The notes: generated from the sequence alone by a model not told the origin. Positions 48,710-58,538 are shown, numbered from the stretch's first letter. The stretch is 64,000 nt of DNA from Streptococcus pneumoniae (GCF_001113365.1 NZ_CKYA01000009.1:12338-76337); one strand, 5' to 3'. Numbers and translations: made by a program.

Positions 48710-49231
48710 ATGAAGGCAAAAGAAGTTGTAGACGAATTGACCGTCAAACGAGCGATTACGCGTATTACATATGAGATTATCGAACGCAACAAAGATTTGA
48801 ATAAAATCGTCTTGGCTGGTATTAAAACTCGTGGTGTCTTTATCGCCCACCGAATCCAAGAACGTTTGGAGCAGTTAGAAAATCTTTCAGTTCCTGTTGT
48901 GGAATTGGATACTAAACCTTTCCGTGATGATGTTAAAAGTGGAGAAGATACTTCTTTGGTTTCTGTCGATGTGACAGACCGTGAAGTCATCTTGGTGGAC
49001 GATGTGCTTTATACAGGTCGTACCATCCGTGCTGCTATTGATAATATTGTAGGTCATGGTCGTCCTGCGCGCGTGAGTTTAGCAGTTCTAGTAGATCGTG
49101 GACATAGAGAATTGCCAATCCGTCCAGATTACGTTGGAAAAAATATCCCAACCAGTCGTTCTGAAGAAATCATCGTAGAGATGGCAGAACTTGATGGCCA
49201 AGACAGAGTTTTGATTATTGAAGAAGCTTAG
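48710..49231 (+). CDS. pyrR: Bifunctional pyr attenuation protein / uracil phosphoribosyltransferase PyrR
   Basis: 173 residues with TTTGGAGG upstream. The PRPP loop is VILVDDVLYTGRTIRAA at about 94-110. The LAGIKTRGVFIAHRI region is typical of PyrR. It binds pyr leader RNA in response to UMP/UTP and has weak uracil phosphoribosyltransferase activity. It is the first gene of the operon and controls itself and uraA. Confidence 0.96.
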   Translation: MKAKEVVDELTVKRAITRITYEIIERNKDLNKIVLAGIKTRGVFIAHRIQERLEQLENLSVPVVELDTKPFRDDVKSGEDTSLVSVDVTDREVILVDDVLYTGRTIRAAIDNIVGHGRPARVSLAVLVDRGHRELPIRPDYVGKNIPTSRSEEIIVEMAELDGQDRVLIIEEA

Positions 49232-49249
49232 AAAGCTAAAGGAGTAGCC

Positions 49250-50173
49250 ATGTCAGAAAATCAACAAGCATTGAACCATGTGGTGTCCATGGAAGACCTC
49301 ACTGTCGATCAAGTGATGAAATTGATCAAGCGAGGAATTGAGTTTAAAAACGGAGCTCAGCTTCCTTATGAGGACCATCCGATTGTTTCCAATCTTTTCT
49401 TTGAGGATTCTACACGGACGCATAAGTCCTTTGAAGTGGCAGAGATTAAACTGGGGCTGGAACGACTTGACTTTGATGTGAAGACCAGCTCGGTCAATAA
49501 GGGTGAAACACTTTATGATACCATTTTGACTCTGTCTGCTTTAGGAGTTGACGTCTGTGTGATTCGCCACCCAGAGGTTGATTACTACAGAGAGTTGATT
49601 ACTAGTCCGACGATTACGACTTCCATCATCAATGGTGGAGATGGTTCGGGCCAACACCCTAGCCAGAGCTTGCTTGATTTGATGACCATTTATGAGGAAT
49701 TTGGCCACTTTGAGGGGCTTAAGGTTGCTATTGCAGGTGACTTGGACCACTCACGCGTTGCTAAATCCAATATGCAGATTTTGAAACGCTTGGGAGTGGA
49801 ACTCTTTTTCGCTGGACCTGAGGAATGGAGAAGTCAAGAGTTTGCAGACTATGGGCAGTTTGTAACTATTGATGAAATCATTGATCAGGTGGATGTCATG
49901 ATGTTTCTCCGTGTGCAACATGAACGCCATGATAGTGGTGCAGTCTTTTCAAAAGAAGACTACCATGCCCAACATGGCTTGACTCAAGAACGTTATGACC
50001 GTTTGAAAGAAACAGCAATCCTTATGCATCCGGCTCCAGTCAATCGTGATGTAGAAATCGCAGACCACTTGGTTGAAGCACCAAAATCACGGATTGTCCA
50101 ACAAATGACCAATGGTGTCTTTGTTCGAATGGCAATCTTAGAATCCGTACTGGCGAGTAGAAACGCCAACTAA
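49250..50173 (+). CDS. pyrB: Aspartate carbamoyltransferase catalytic subunit
   Basis: 307 residues with AAAGGAG upstream. The carbamoyl-phosphate motif FFEDSTRTHKSFE is near residue 50 and the aspartate-binding HPSQSLLDL and LMHPAPVNRD motifs follow. It makes carbamoyl-aspartate, the committed pyrimidine step. No regulatory subunit is present, as in Gram-positive bacteria. It is 18 bp after pyrR and 49 bp before carA. Confidence 0.96.
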   Translation: MSENQQALNHVVSMEDLTVDQVMKLIKRGIEFKNGAQLPYEDHPIVSNLFFEDSTRTHKSFEVAEIKLGLERLDFDVKTSSVNKGETLYDTILTLSALGVDVCVIRHPEVDYYRELITSPTITTSIINGGDGSGQHPSQSLLDLMTIYEEFGHFEGLKVAIAGDLDHSRVAKSNMQILKRLGVELFFAGPEEWRSQEFADYGQFVTIDEIIDQVDVMMFLRVQHERHDSGAVFSKEDYHAQHGLTQERYDRLKETAILMHPAPVNRDVEIADHLVEAPKSRIVQQMTNGVFVRMAILESVLASRNAN

Positions 50174-50222
50174 AACACAAGACGTTAAAAGACGCCAGTG
50201 AGCGTCCACGAGAGGTGAGAAT

Positions 50223-51302
50223 ATGACAAAAAGACTTCTAGTATTAGAAGATGGCACAGTTTTTGAAGGCAAGGCCTTCGGAGCAGATATTGATGTTACA
50301 GGCGAAATCGTCTTTAATACAGGCATGACCGGCTACCAAGAATCCATTACAGACCAGTCTTATAATGGACAAATCTTGACCTTTACTTATCCTTTGGTGG
50401 GAAATTATGGAATTAATCGTGATGATTACGAATCCATCATTCCAACTTGTAAGGGAGTCGTTGTTTTCGAAGAGGCGCGTAGAGCAAGCAACTGGCGCAA
50501 CCAAATGACCTTGGATGAATTCTTGAAAGCCAAGAAAATACCAGGTATCTCAGGTATTGATACGCGTGCACTTACCAAGATTATCCGTAAGCATGGTACA
50601 ATGCGTGCAACCTTGACCCATGTTGGGGACAGTATGGACCATGTGACGGACCAGCTCCAAGCAACAGTCTTGCCGACAGATAATATCAAGCAGGTTTCTA
50701 CTAAAACATCCTATCCAGCTCCAGGAGTTGGTTTGAGCGTGGTGCTAGTGGATTTTGGTCTCAAGCACTCAATCTTACGTGAACTTTCTAAACGCAACTG
50801 TAATGTGACCGTTGTTCCTTATTCGACAACGGCGGAAGAAATTCTCCATCTCAATCCTGACGGAGTGATGTTGTCAAATGGACCGGGAAACCCAGAAGAC
50901 GTTCCACAAGCACTCGACATGATTCGCGGTGTGCAAGGGAAAATTCCAATTTTTGGTATTTGTATGGGGCACCAACTCTTCGCCATGGCAAATGGTGCTA
51001 AGACTTACAAGATGAAGTTTGGTCACCGTGGATTCAACCATGCGGTACGTGAAATTGCTACAGGACGTGTGGATTTTACAAGTCAAAACCATGGTTATGC
51101 AGTTAGCCGTGAGGATTTGCCAGAGCATTTGATTATCACCCACGAAGAAATCAATGACAAGTCAGTTGAAGGTGTGCGTCACAGATACCAACCTGCTTTC
51201 TCTGTCCAATACCACCCAGACGCAGCCCCTGGTCCACACGACGCTAGCTACCTATTTGATGAGTTTATCGAGATGATGGAAGCTTTTAAACAATCAAACT
51301 AA
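50223..51302 (+). CDS. carA: Carbamoyl-phosphate synthase small (glutamine amidotransferase) subunit
   Basis: 359 residues. The N-terminal CPSase small domain has NTGMTGYQESITDQSY. The class I glutaminase domain has the catalytic cysteine in PIFGICMGHQLF (about residue 246) and the His-Glu pair in VQYHPDAAPGP near the end. It supplies ammonia to CarB. GAGAGGTGAG precedes the ATG. Expected to be co-regulated with pyrB, but carB is separated by a 584-bp repeat region. Confidence 0.96.
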   Translation: MTKRLLVLEDGTVFEGKAFGADIDVTGEIVFNTGMTGYQESITDQSYNGQILTFTYPLVGNYGINRDDYESIIPTCKGVVVFEEARRASNWRNQMTLDEFLKAKKIPGISGIDTRALTKIIRKHGTMRATLTHVGDSMDHVTDQLQATVLPTDNIKQVSTKTSYPAPGVGLSVVLVDFGLKHSILRELSKRNCNVTVVPYSTTAEEILHLNPDGVMLSNGPGNPEDVPQALDMIRGVQGKIPIFGICMGHQLFAMANGAKTYKMKFGHRGFNHAVREIATGRVDFTSQNHGYAVSREDLPEHLIITHEEINDKSVEGVRHRYQPAFSVQYHPDAAPGPHDASYLFDEFIEMMEAFKQSN

Positions 51303-51886
51303 GAACGAGTAAAAGCTCGTCGGAGAATTTATGTAACTGAACACGGACGGAAAGCTCGGAATTTAGAGAAACCAACTTGGATTGTTAATCCTTCTTTAGT
51401 TTCCTAAAATTCAATCGCTTTCTATTCGTCCTTTGTATCTTATTTAATGGCAACCCGAGAGTTGCCGAATAGAAAGGCAGGTCGTTTCTTTTAGTCGCTG
51501 TCAGGCGAACTAAAAACTCCCTGCACTAGATTTTTTACCGAAAAGTATCGTTTCGCTAAAAAATCGTCGGAGAATTTATTTAATGTCGCCCTGAGAGGCG
51601 ACGAATAGAAAGGCAGGTCGTTTCTTTTAGTCGCTATTGGGCGAACTAAAAACTCCCTGCACTAGATTTTTTATCGAAAAATATCGTTTCGCTAAAAAAT
51701 CGTCGGAGAATTTATTTAATGTCGCTCTGTGAGGCGACGAATAGAAAGGAGAAGGGTACTCCGTATTTGCTGAACTGAATACGGGCTACGGACGGTGCTA
51801 AAAAGATAGTTATTCCTAGAACTGACAGTTCTTCGTCATAACTCCTATTTTAGCTTTGTCCGCTTGACGCCCTTAATATCTTATAT
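51303..51886 (+). repeat. Structured carA-carB spacer with 136-bp tandem repeats and short ORFs
   Basis: Three units line up at ATG 51447, 51583 and 51719, exactly 136 bp apart. Each has a start-site hairpin (GGCAAC/GTTGCC, GTCGCC/GGCGAC, GTCGC/GCGAC). The two full units also have TTTTAGTCGC/GGCGAACTAAAA and GATTTTTTA/TAAAAAATC hairpins. The short ORFs read 15, 3 and 19 codons before a stop. A GGAG precedes the second and third. A further imperfect start (GGAGAATTTATGTAA) lies at about 51321. No longer gene is present. Confidence 0.85.
51789..51862 (+). other. Long segmented hairpin just before carB
   Basis: Nested arms CGGAC/GTCCG, GCTAAAA/TTTTAGC, AGTTAT/ATAACT and AGAACTG/CAGTTCT separated by 3-5-nt internal loops, spanning 74 bp, 24 bp before the carB ATG. 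Confidence 0.75.
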
Positions 51887-54800
51887 ATGCCTAAACGTAC
51901 TGATATTCAAAAAATTATGGTGATTGGTTCTGGTCCGATTATTATTGGTCAGGCTGCTGAGTTTGACTATGCTGGGACCCAGGCTTGCTTGTCGTTGAAA
52001 GAGGAAGGTTATGAGGTTGTTTTGGTTAACTCAAATCCTGCAACCATCATGACGGACAAGGAAATTGCTGACAAGGTTTACATTGAACCGATTACACTTG
52101 AGTTTGTGACACGTATTCTTCGTAAGGAACGTCCAGATGCCTTGCTACCAACACTCGGTGGTCAAACAGGTCTCAACATGGCCATGGAATTGTCTAAAAA
52201 TGGTATCTTAGATGAGCTTGGCGTTGAACTTCTGGGTACCAAATTGTCTGCCATTGACCAAGCGGAGGACCGTGACCTCTTTAAACAATTGATGGAAGAG
52301 CTTGAGCAACCCATTCCAGAATCTGAAATTGTTAACACAGTAGAAGAAGCAGTTGCCTTTGCAGCGACAATTGGCTACCCAGTCATCGTTCGTCCAGCCT
52401 TTACCCTTGGTGGTACTGGTGGTGGTATGTGTGCCAACGAGAAAGAATTGCGTGAAATCACTGAAAATGGTTTGAAATTGTCACCTGTTACCCAATGTTT
52501 GATTGAGCGTTCGATTGCCGGTTTCAAGGAAATTGAATACGAAGTGATGCGTGACTCAGCTGACAATGCCTTGGTTGTTTGTAACATGGAAAACTTTGAC
52601 CCAGTTGGGATTCACACGGGGGATTCCATTGTATTTGCCCCTGCGCAAACCATGTCAGACTATGAAAACCAAATGCTTCGTGATGCGAGCTTGAGCATTA
52701 TTCGTGCCCTCAAGATTGAAGGTGGATGTAATGTTCAGCTAGCTCTTGATCCTAACAGCTTCAAGTATTATGTTATCGAAGTAAACCCTCGTGTATCACG
52801 TTCGTCAGCCCTTGCTTCTAAAGCGACAGGATATCCGATTGCTAAGTTGGCTGCCAAGATTGCCGTCGGTTTGACCTTGGATGAGGTCATCAACCCAGTT
52901 ACAGGTTCAACCTATGCCATGTTTGAGCCTGCCCTTGACTACGTGGTTGCCAAGATTCCACGTTTCCCATTTGATAAGTTTGAAAAGGGTGAGCGCCGTC
53001 TTGGGACACAGATGAAGGCGACTGGAGAAGTCATGGCGATTGGCCGTAACATAGAAGAGTCACTTCTTAAAGCTTGTCGCTCCCTTGAAATTGGGGTGAA
53101 CCACAATGAAATGCCTGAACTTGCATCTGTTTCGGATGATGCCTTGATTGAAAAAGTTGTCAAGGCCCAAGATGATCGTCTCTTCTATGTGTCAGAAGCT
53201 ATTCGCCGTGGTTACACACCAGAAGAAATTGCAGAGCTTACAAAAATCGATATTTTTTATCTCGATAAACTCCTACATATCTTTGAAATTGAGCAAGAAT
53301 TGGGCGCTCATCCACAAGATTTAGACGTTTTGAAAACTGCCAAACTCAATGGTTTCTCAGACCGTAAGATTGCTGAACTCTGGGAAACGACAGCTGACCA
53401 AGTCCGCCAACTTCGTTTGGAAAACAAGATTGTTCCTGTTTATAAGATGGTCGATACTTGTGCGGCAGAATTTGACTCAGAAACACCATATTTCTATTCA
53501 ACCTATGGTTGGGAAAACGAGTCTATCAAGTCTGATAAGGAATCCGTTCTAGTTCTAGGTTCTGGTCCAATCCGTATCGGTCAAGGGGTCGAGTTTGACT
53601 ATGCAACTGTTCACTCGGTTAAGGCTATCCAGGCTGCTGGCTATGAAGCTATCATCATGAACTCAAACCCAGAGACTGTTTCTACAGACTTCTCTGTATC
53701 AGATAAGCTTTACTTTGAGCCATTGACATTCGAAGATGTTATGAATGTTATTGACTTGGAGCAACCAAAAGGGGTTATCGTTCAATTCGGTGGTCAAACA
53801 GCTATCAACCTTGCGGAGCCATTGGCAAAAGCAGGTGTGACCATTCTTGGTACCCAAGTAGCTGACTTGGACCGTGCCGAAGACCGTGACCTTTTCGAGC
53901 AAGCTCTCAAAGAATTGGATATTCCACAGCCACCAGGACAAACGGCAACCAATGAAGAAGAAGCAGTGCTTGCAGCTCGCAAGATTGGCTTCCCAGTTCT
54001 CGTTCGCCCATCTTATGTCTTAGGTGGACGTGCTATGGAAATCGTTGAAAACGAAGCAGACCTTCGTTCTTACATGCGAACTGCTGTTAAGGCTAGTCCA
54101 GACCACCCAGTTCTTGTCGACTCTTATATCGTTGGGCAAGAGTGCGAAGTTGATGCCATTTCAGATGGTAAAAATGTACTCATTCCTGGTATCATGGAGC
54201 ATATCGAACGTGCCGGTGTCCACTCAGGTGATTCAATGGCAGTTTACCCACCACAAACCTTGTCGCAAAAGGTGCAAGAAACAATCGCAGACTATACGAA
54301 ACGCCTAGCAATCGGTCTTAACTGCCTTGGAATGATGAACATCCAGTTTGTTATCAAGGATGAAAAAGTCTATGTTATTGAGGTCAATCCACGTGCCAGC
54401 CGTACCGTTCCATTCCTTTCTAAGGTGACCAATATTCCTATGGCTCAAGTAGCGACTAAGCTCATTCTTGGTCAAAGTTTATCAGAACTTGGCTACCAAG
54501 ATGGACTTTACCCTGAAAGCACCCGCGTTCATATCAAGGCACCTGTCTTCTCCTTTACCAAACTAGCTAAGGTAGACAGCTTACTTGGTCCTGAAATGAA
54601 GTCAACAGGGGAAGTTATGGGTTCTGATGCTACTTTGGAAAAAGCTCTCTATAAGGCCTTTGAAGCTTCTTACTTACACTTGCCAACTTTTGGAAATGTT
54701 GTCTTTACCATCGCTGATGATGCTAAAGAAGAAGCCTTGGACTTGGCTCGTCGTTTCCAAAATATTGGCTATGGAATCCTCGCGACAGAAGGGACAGCAG

Positions 54801-55063
54801 CCTTCTTTGCCAGTCATGGATTACATGCTCAGCCTGTTGGAAAGATTGGTGATGACGATAAGGATATCCCAAGCTTTGTTCGCAAAGGAAGAATTCAAGC
54901 TATCATTAACACAGTAGGAACCAAACGAACTGCTGACGAAGATGGTGAGCAAATCCGCCGTTCAGCCATTGAACACGGAGTGCCCCTCTTTACAGCCCTA
55001 GATACAGCTAACGCCATGCTCAAAGTATTGGAAAGCCGTAGTTTTGTTACAGAAGCAATTTAA
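51887..55063 (+). CDS. carB: Carbamoyl-phosphate synthase large subunit
   Basis: 1058 residues, normal length. Two ATP-grasp halves: IGSGPIIIGQAAEFDYAG at the start and LGSGPIRIGQGVEFDYAT near 555, with PAFTLGGTGGG and PSYVLGGRAM as nucleotide loops. Each half ends in a conserved IEVNPR motif. The C-terminal allosteric MGS-like domain is from about 930. It makes carbamoyl phosphate for pyrimidines and arginine. No clear ribosome site precedes the ATG at 51887 (upstream sequence is CTTAATATCTTAT), unusual for this operon. Confidence 0.96.
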   Translation: MPKRTDIQKIMVIGSGPIIIGQAAEFDYAGTQACLSLKEEGYEVVLVNSNPATIMTDKEIADKVYIEPITLEFVTRILRKERPDALLPTLGGQTGLNMAMELSKNGILDELGVELLGTKLSAIDQAEDRDLFKQLMEELEQPIPESEIVNTVEEAVAFAATIGYPVIVRPAFTLGGTGGGMCANEKELREITENGLKLSPVTQCLIERSIAGFKEIEYEVMRDSADNALVVCNMENFDPVGIHTGDSIVFAPAQTMSDYENQMLRDASLSIIRALKIEGGCNVQLALDPNSFKYYVIEVNPRVSRSSALASKATGYPIAKLAAKIAVGLTLDEVINPVTGSTYAMFEPALDYVVAKIPRFPFDKFEKGERRLGTQMKATGEVMAIGRNIEESLLKACRSLEIGVNHNEMPELASVSDDALIEKVVKAQDDRLFYVSEAIRRGYTPEEIAELTKIDIFYLDKLLHIFEIEQELGAHPQDLDVLKTAKLNGFSDRKIAELWETTADQVRQLRLENKIVPVYKMVDTCAAEFDSETPYFYSTYGWENESIKSDKESVLVLGSGPIRIGQGVEFDYATVHSVKAIQAAGYEAIIMNSNPETVSTDFSVSDKLYFEPLTFEDVMNVIDLEQPKGVIVQFGGQTAINLAEPLAKAGVTILGTQVADLDRAEDRDLFEQALKELDIPQPPGQTATNEEEAVLAARKIGFPVLVRPSYVLGGRAMEIVENEADLRSYMRTAVKASPDHPVLVDSYIVGQECEVDAISDGKNVLIPGIMEHIERAGVHSGDSMAVYPPQTLSQKVQETIADYTKRLAIGLNCLGMMNIQFVIKDEKVYVIEVNPRASRTVPFLSKVTNIPMAQVATKLILGQSLSELGYQDGLYPESTRVHIKAPVFSFTKLAKVDSLLGPEMKSTGEVMGSDATLEKALYKAFEASYLHLPTFGNVVFTIADDAKEEALDLARRFQNIGYGILATEGTAAFFASHGLHAQPVGKIGDDDKDIPSFVRKGRIQAIINTVGTKRTADEDGEQIRRSAIEHGVPLFTALDTANAMLKVLESRSFVTEAI

Positions 55064-55065
55064 AT

Positions 55066-55101
55066 AGAAAAAAGAGAAGGTGTAACAATCTTCTCTTTTT
55101 T
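55066..55101 (+). terminator. Terminator of carB, also facing licD2
   Basis: AAAAAAGAGAAG-gtgtaacaat-CTTCTCTTTTTT is symmetric with A and T tracts and probably ends transcription from both sides. Confidence 0.88.
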
Positions 55102-55132
55102 GTTATATTTTTTCTTGTAAACTACTTCTTAA

Positions 55133-55942
55133 TCAGCTTTTGCGATAAGCTTTAATACTGTGGCTATACCACTCTTGCATTTCCTTTGATGGTGGTGTCA
55201 TATAATCCCCATACATCTGGGTTAAAAATTGGTCATATTTTTTTGGCACAGGCAACATACGACCTTCAAACTCAGTTAAGATGAGTTCTTTAAAGGTATC
55301 AACTGGGAAGACTTCTTTCATTCCTTCTTTACCAATACCAATTCCTCCTTCATATTGAGGAGCGTTGGTTGCAGCATTCTTGACTAGCTGATCAATTTTC
55401 TTGTAAAAGTAACGGGGATTGACCAATCGGAGGGCGTACCAGCTACATAATCTTAGAAAATCTTTTAACTTGCTATCACCGTGAACTGCGCGTGATTTTT
55501 TGATATAAGCTAGTTGACGAAGAGCTACATACTTATAACTCTTGTCGACAATGCTCAAGTCTGTAAAGCGATCAATTGGGAAGACATCGATAAAGAGACT
55601 GGTGTCATGACGCTTGTACTTAACATGGTCTTCGATAACAGTAGAAGTATCCAAAATCGATGCGAAATTATGGAAGTACCAAGAAGAAGTGTCGTAGGAG
55701 AGAACCTTGTAGCGAGGGTGATTTTCTTCTTCAATAATCTTCAGTAAACGCTCATAATCCTCACGATAAAGGGAAATATCAATATCATCATCCCAAGGAA
55801 TCATACCTTTGTGGCGGATGGCTCCAAGCATGGTTCCATAACTGAGAAAATAAGGAATATCATGTTTCTTACAAGTCTCATCAATATAGTCTAGCAGAGC
55901 TAGTTGAATTTCTTTAATTTCTTCTTTTTCTAAATATTGCAT
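55133..55942 (-). CDS. licD2: LicD-family phosphocholine transferase (LicD2)
   Basis: 269 residues from the ATG at 55942, with TGGAGGA upstream; an ATG at 55975 overlaps licD1. The LicD nucleotidyltransferase-like motif LSYGTMLGAIRHKGMIPWDDDIDI is near residue 32 (split here by the metal-binding DDDID). LicD2 transfers phosphocholine from CDP-choline to GalNAc of teichoic acid precursors. It follows licD1 after 1 bp, so they are co-expressed. Confidence 0.88.
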   Translation of the reverse strand: MQYLEKEEIKEIQLALLDYIDETCKKHDIPYFLSYGTMLGAIRHKGMIPWDDDIDISLYREDYERLLKIIEEENHPRYKVLSYDTSSWYFHNFASILDTSTVIEDHVKYKRHDTSLFIDVFPIDRFTDLSIVDKSYKYVALRQLAYIKKSRAVHGDSKLKDFLRLCSWYALRLVNPRYFYKKIDQLVKNAATNAPQYEGGIGIGKEGMKEVFPVDTFKELILTEFEGRMLPVPKKYDQFLTQMYGDYMTPPSKEMQEWYSHSIKAYRKS

Positions 55943-55943
55943 T

Positions 55944-56747
55944 CTAATCCTCCAATTTGTAGGCATGAAATTCATGACTGTAGAAGCGTTTTTCTTCTGG
56001 TGGTAGGGTCATATAATCTCCATAAAATTGTGTCAAAATAGTATCAAATTTTTCAGGTGCTGGAAGGCTTAAATTTTCAAAGGGTAAATCAATTGTTTTA
56101 TCAAAGGTACCACTTGGGAATACTTCTTTTGCCTTAAATTTAGAAGGGATAAAAGCCATATACTGCCCATTTTCACGACTATATTTTTGAATTTCTTTCT
56201 CGATTTTATGTGCAAAATAACGAGGAGAAACCGGTCGAAGGAGCAACCAAAAGGCTGTTCGTATCCAATCTTTTAAAAGGCTATCTTTATAGACAATATT
56301 TTTATGTTTACTGAAAGACAGTAGTTTGAAGCTTTCCAGTTTATAACAAGTATCAATGACCTTAGGATCATCAAAGCGATCCATAGGGAAAATATCGATA
56401 AAAACACCTGACTCATAGGTTTTTGTATTTCGAGTATCGATTATTTTAGTTGTACTGTCGGTTATTTTGATAAAGTTATTAAAGTAGTTTTTATCAGTTT
56501 CTAAGGATAAAAGTTTGTATTTACTTTTTTCCTTTTGAAAGATGTTAATAAATCGTTGGTAGTCTTCTCGAGGCATGGATAAATCAATATCGTCGTCCCA
56601 AGGAATAAAGCCTTGATGTCGAACTGCCCCAATCAGAGTACCGTAGTTAATAATATAGTTGATATTGTGCTTTTTACATAGAGTATCAATATAATCCAAA
56701 ATTTCTAATTCAATTTGTTTGGCATCTTCAATGGTTAGTTGTTTCAT
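55944..56747 (-). CDS. licD1: LicD-family phosphocholine transferase (LicD1)
   Basis: 267 residues. Motif INYGTLIGAVRHQGFIPWDDDIDLS near residue 33 has the same DDDID metal site. It is paralogous to LicD2, and the two decorate different GalNAc residues in pneumococcus. It lies 9 bp after tacF. Retention of both genes suggests two phosphocholines per repeat. Confidence 0.88.
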   Translation of the reverse strand: MKQLTIEDAKQIELEILDYIDTLCKKHNINYIINYGTLIGAVRHQGFIPWDDDIDLSMPREDYQRFINIFQKEKSKYKLLSLETDKNYFNNFIKITDSTTKIIDTRNTKTYESGVFIDIFPMDRFDDPKVIDTCYKLESFKLLSFSKHKNIVYKDSLLKDWIRTAFWLLLRPVSPRYFAHKIEKEIQKYSRENGQYMAFIPSKFKAKEVFPSGTFDKTIDLPFENLSLPAPEKFDTILTQFYGDYMTLPPEEKRFYSHEFHAYKLED

Positions 56748-56756
56748 TTTAAACTC

Positions 56757-58244
56757 CTATGATTTTTTGAATTTATTTTTTAAGGCTAGGACATGGTTTA
56801 AAAATTCATAGAAAATGCTATCTTTTGTGAAGAAAAGTAGACTAATATAAGAGATAGCAGATAGCAAGACAATCAAACCAGTATTAATCAAAAATGGCAA
56901 ATTAATGACCATATCCACAGGATACACGAAATTGATCAGGAAATAAATTCCTACAAAGGAAAGTGAAAAGAGAGAGTATCGAATAGTATAGCTAAAGATA
57001 TGTCCCAAGTGGATGAGCTGTTTTCTATGGATGAAAATGATATAGAAAACAAGTAGAGAGGCCTCTGATAGCATAGTTGTCAGTAAGTAGTATTCAGGAG
57101 CCACGATATGGTTGAAAAAGAGGAGACTATTTAAGCCTAAATTGAGTAGCCCAGCAAAGACTGTGTAAACTGTGATACGTTTTTCATAGCCATTTGTAAA
57201 GAGAATTTGGGAACCAAGAATGGTATCTAGTGCCAGGATAATCGTACGAAAAGCGAAGAGAGAGGTTAAGATACCGCCTCCGATATATTTTTCACTACCG
57301 TAAAGTAGGATGGCATTTGGTCCTAAAACCATGAGTCCAAAACTGAGTGGAATGATAAAGAAGTTAAAGATTCGACTACCTCTATTAACCAGAGCAACAT
57401 AGGCTTCTTTGTCTCCTTTACCCAAATAGTAACTGAGACGAGGCACACTCACTCCGATAGCTCCTGTTACAACACCAGCTATAACGGTCACAATTCGTTG
57501 AGCTATGGTGTAGTAACTAACGTTGACATCAATCCCTGTTTTAACGAGGAAGAGGCGATCCAAAAATGTGAAGAGCATATTGGCATTGGCAAAGACCAAC
57601 ATGGCTGTCAGAGGGAGAAAGAGCGGTTTAAAATCACTGATGTGAATCTTAACAAGCTTAATGTCTCTTTTAATCCAAAAATAACTAATCAGATAGTTAA
57701 TTAGTGTCGATAAACTCATCACAAGTGTATAGACAACAATATCGTGTTCATTTTTAACAAATAAGAAAATAGAGACCAGCATCAGGATACGGATGAAGGC
57801 AGTTTTGTAAAAGAGAAAACTGTAATTTTCTAGAGCTTCATTGACCCATTCGATTGAAAAAATCTGGGCAATGAGTTGAATCCCCATAACAAGGTAGACT
57901 TTTTTGACGATTGGATTATCTGTAAAGAAGAGAGGATAGGCAAGGATATAGACAGCGGTAGTCAAAATCGTACAAGCAATGCACAAATAAAAAAGACTGG
58001 AGAAGGTTCTATTCAGATCTTTTTTGTTATCCTTGACATTACTGATGGCCCGTAAACCGTAGTTATAGACCCCATAAGTCGCAAAGGGCAAGAAAAATGA
58101 CAAAATAGTGTCGACAGAGTTGAAGTAACCATAGCCAGTTCGGTCCAAGACACGCGCGACATAGGTTCCAGTTAGGATGGGAAAAATAATATTTAAGACA
58201 CGAATTCCCATGTAAGATAGAGCATTTAATTTTATACTTTTCAT
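56757..58244 (-). CDS. tacF: Teichoic acid repeat unit flippase TacF
   Basis: 495 residues with about 14 membrane segments of the polysaccharide transporter (MOP/Wzx-like) family. It heads the tacF-licD1-licD2 operon. TacF in pneumococcus flips choline-loaded teichoic acid chains and links growth to choline. Substitutions in it can give choline independence, but I cannot judge that from sequence alone. Confidence 0.9.
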   Translation of the reverse strand: MKSIKLNALSYMGIRVLNIIFPILTGTYVARVLDRTGYGYFNSVDTILSFFLPFATYGVYNYGLRAISNVKDNKKDLNRTFSSLFYLCIACTILTTAVYILAYPLFFTDNPIVKKVYLVMGIQLIAQIFSIEWVNEALENYSFLFYKTAFIRILMLVSIFLFVKNEHDIVVYTLVMSLSTLINYLISYFWIKRDIKLVKIHISDFKPLFLPLTAMLVFANANMLFTFLDRLFLVKTGIDVNVSYYTIAQRIVTVIAGVVTGAIGVSVPRLSYYLGKGDKEAYVALVNRGSRIFNFFIIPLSFGLMVLGPNAILLYGSEKYIGGGILTSLFAFRTIILALDTILGSQILFTNGYEKRITVYTVFAGLLNLGLNSLLFFNHIVAPEYYLLTTMLSEASLLVFYIIFIHRKQLIHLGHIFSYTIRYSLFSLSFVGIYFLINFVYPVDMVINLPFLINTGLIVLLSAISYISLLFFTKDSIFYEFLNHVLALKNKFKKS

Positions 58245-58302
58245 TCAATTTACCTCGTTTTTCATTATATCATAAAGTCAGCTAATAAGAAATGAAGGGC
58301 AG

Positions 58303-58411
58303 TAATACTCTTCGAAAATCAAATTCAAACCACGTCAGCGTCGCCTTACCGTACTCAAGTACAGCTTACGGCTAGCTTCCTAGTTTGCTTTTTGATTTTC
58401 ATTGAGTATAA
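58303..58411 (+). repeat. BOX element lacking boxB, between tacF and tarI
   Basis: It starts AATACTCTTCGAAAATC, continues CCACGTCAGCGTCGCCTTAC (boxA), then GGCTAGCTTCCTAGTTTGC and TTTTGATTTTCATTGAGTAT (boxC). No boxB unit lies between. Confidence 0.88.
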
Positions 58412-58445
58412 GTCAAGTAATCACTTTGAAGTTTCAAATCTTAAT

Positions 58446-58478
58446 TTTAAGTTTTCTTTAAGGAAAGTATATTATTCT
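58446..58478 (+). promoter_or_regulatory. CiaR-type binding site with promoter of the lic operon
   Basis: TTTAAG-N5-TTTAAG (58446-58462) is an exact CiaR direct repeat. A -10-like TATTCT follows 10 bp later (58473). The pneumococcal lic operon is a known CiaRH target. Confidence 0.75.
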
Positions 58479-58511
58479 GAAGAACTCTAAAATTTCACAG
58501 CCATTTATTGG

Positions 58512-58538
58512 TAATGACTACAGAATTCCAAGTCATTA
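58512..58538. repeat. Inverted repeat in the lic operon leader
   Basis: TAATGACT (58512-58519) and AGTCATTA (58531-58538) are perfect complements with an 11-nt loop and no T run. Confidence 0.7.
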
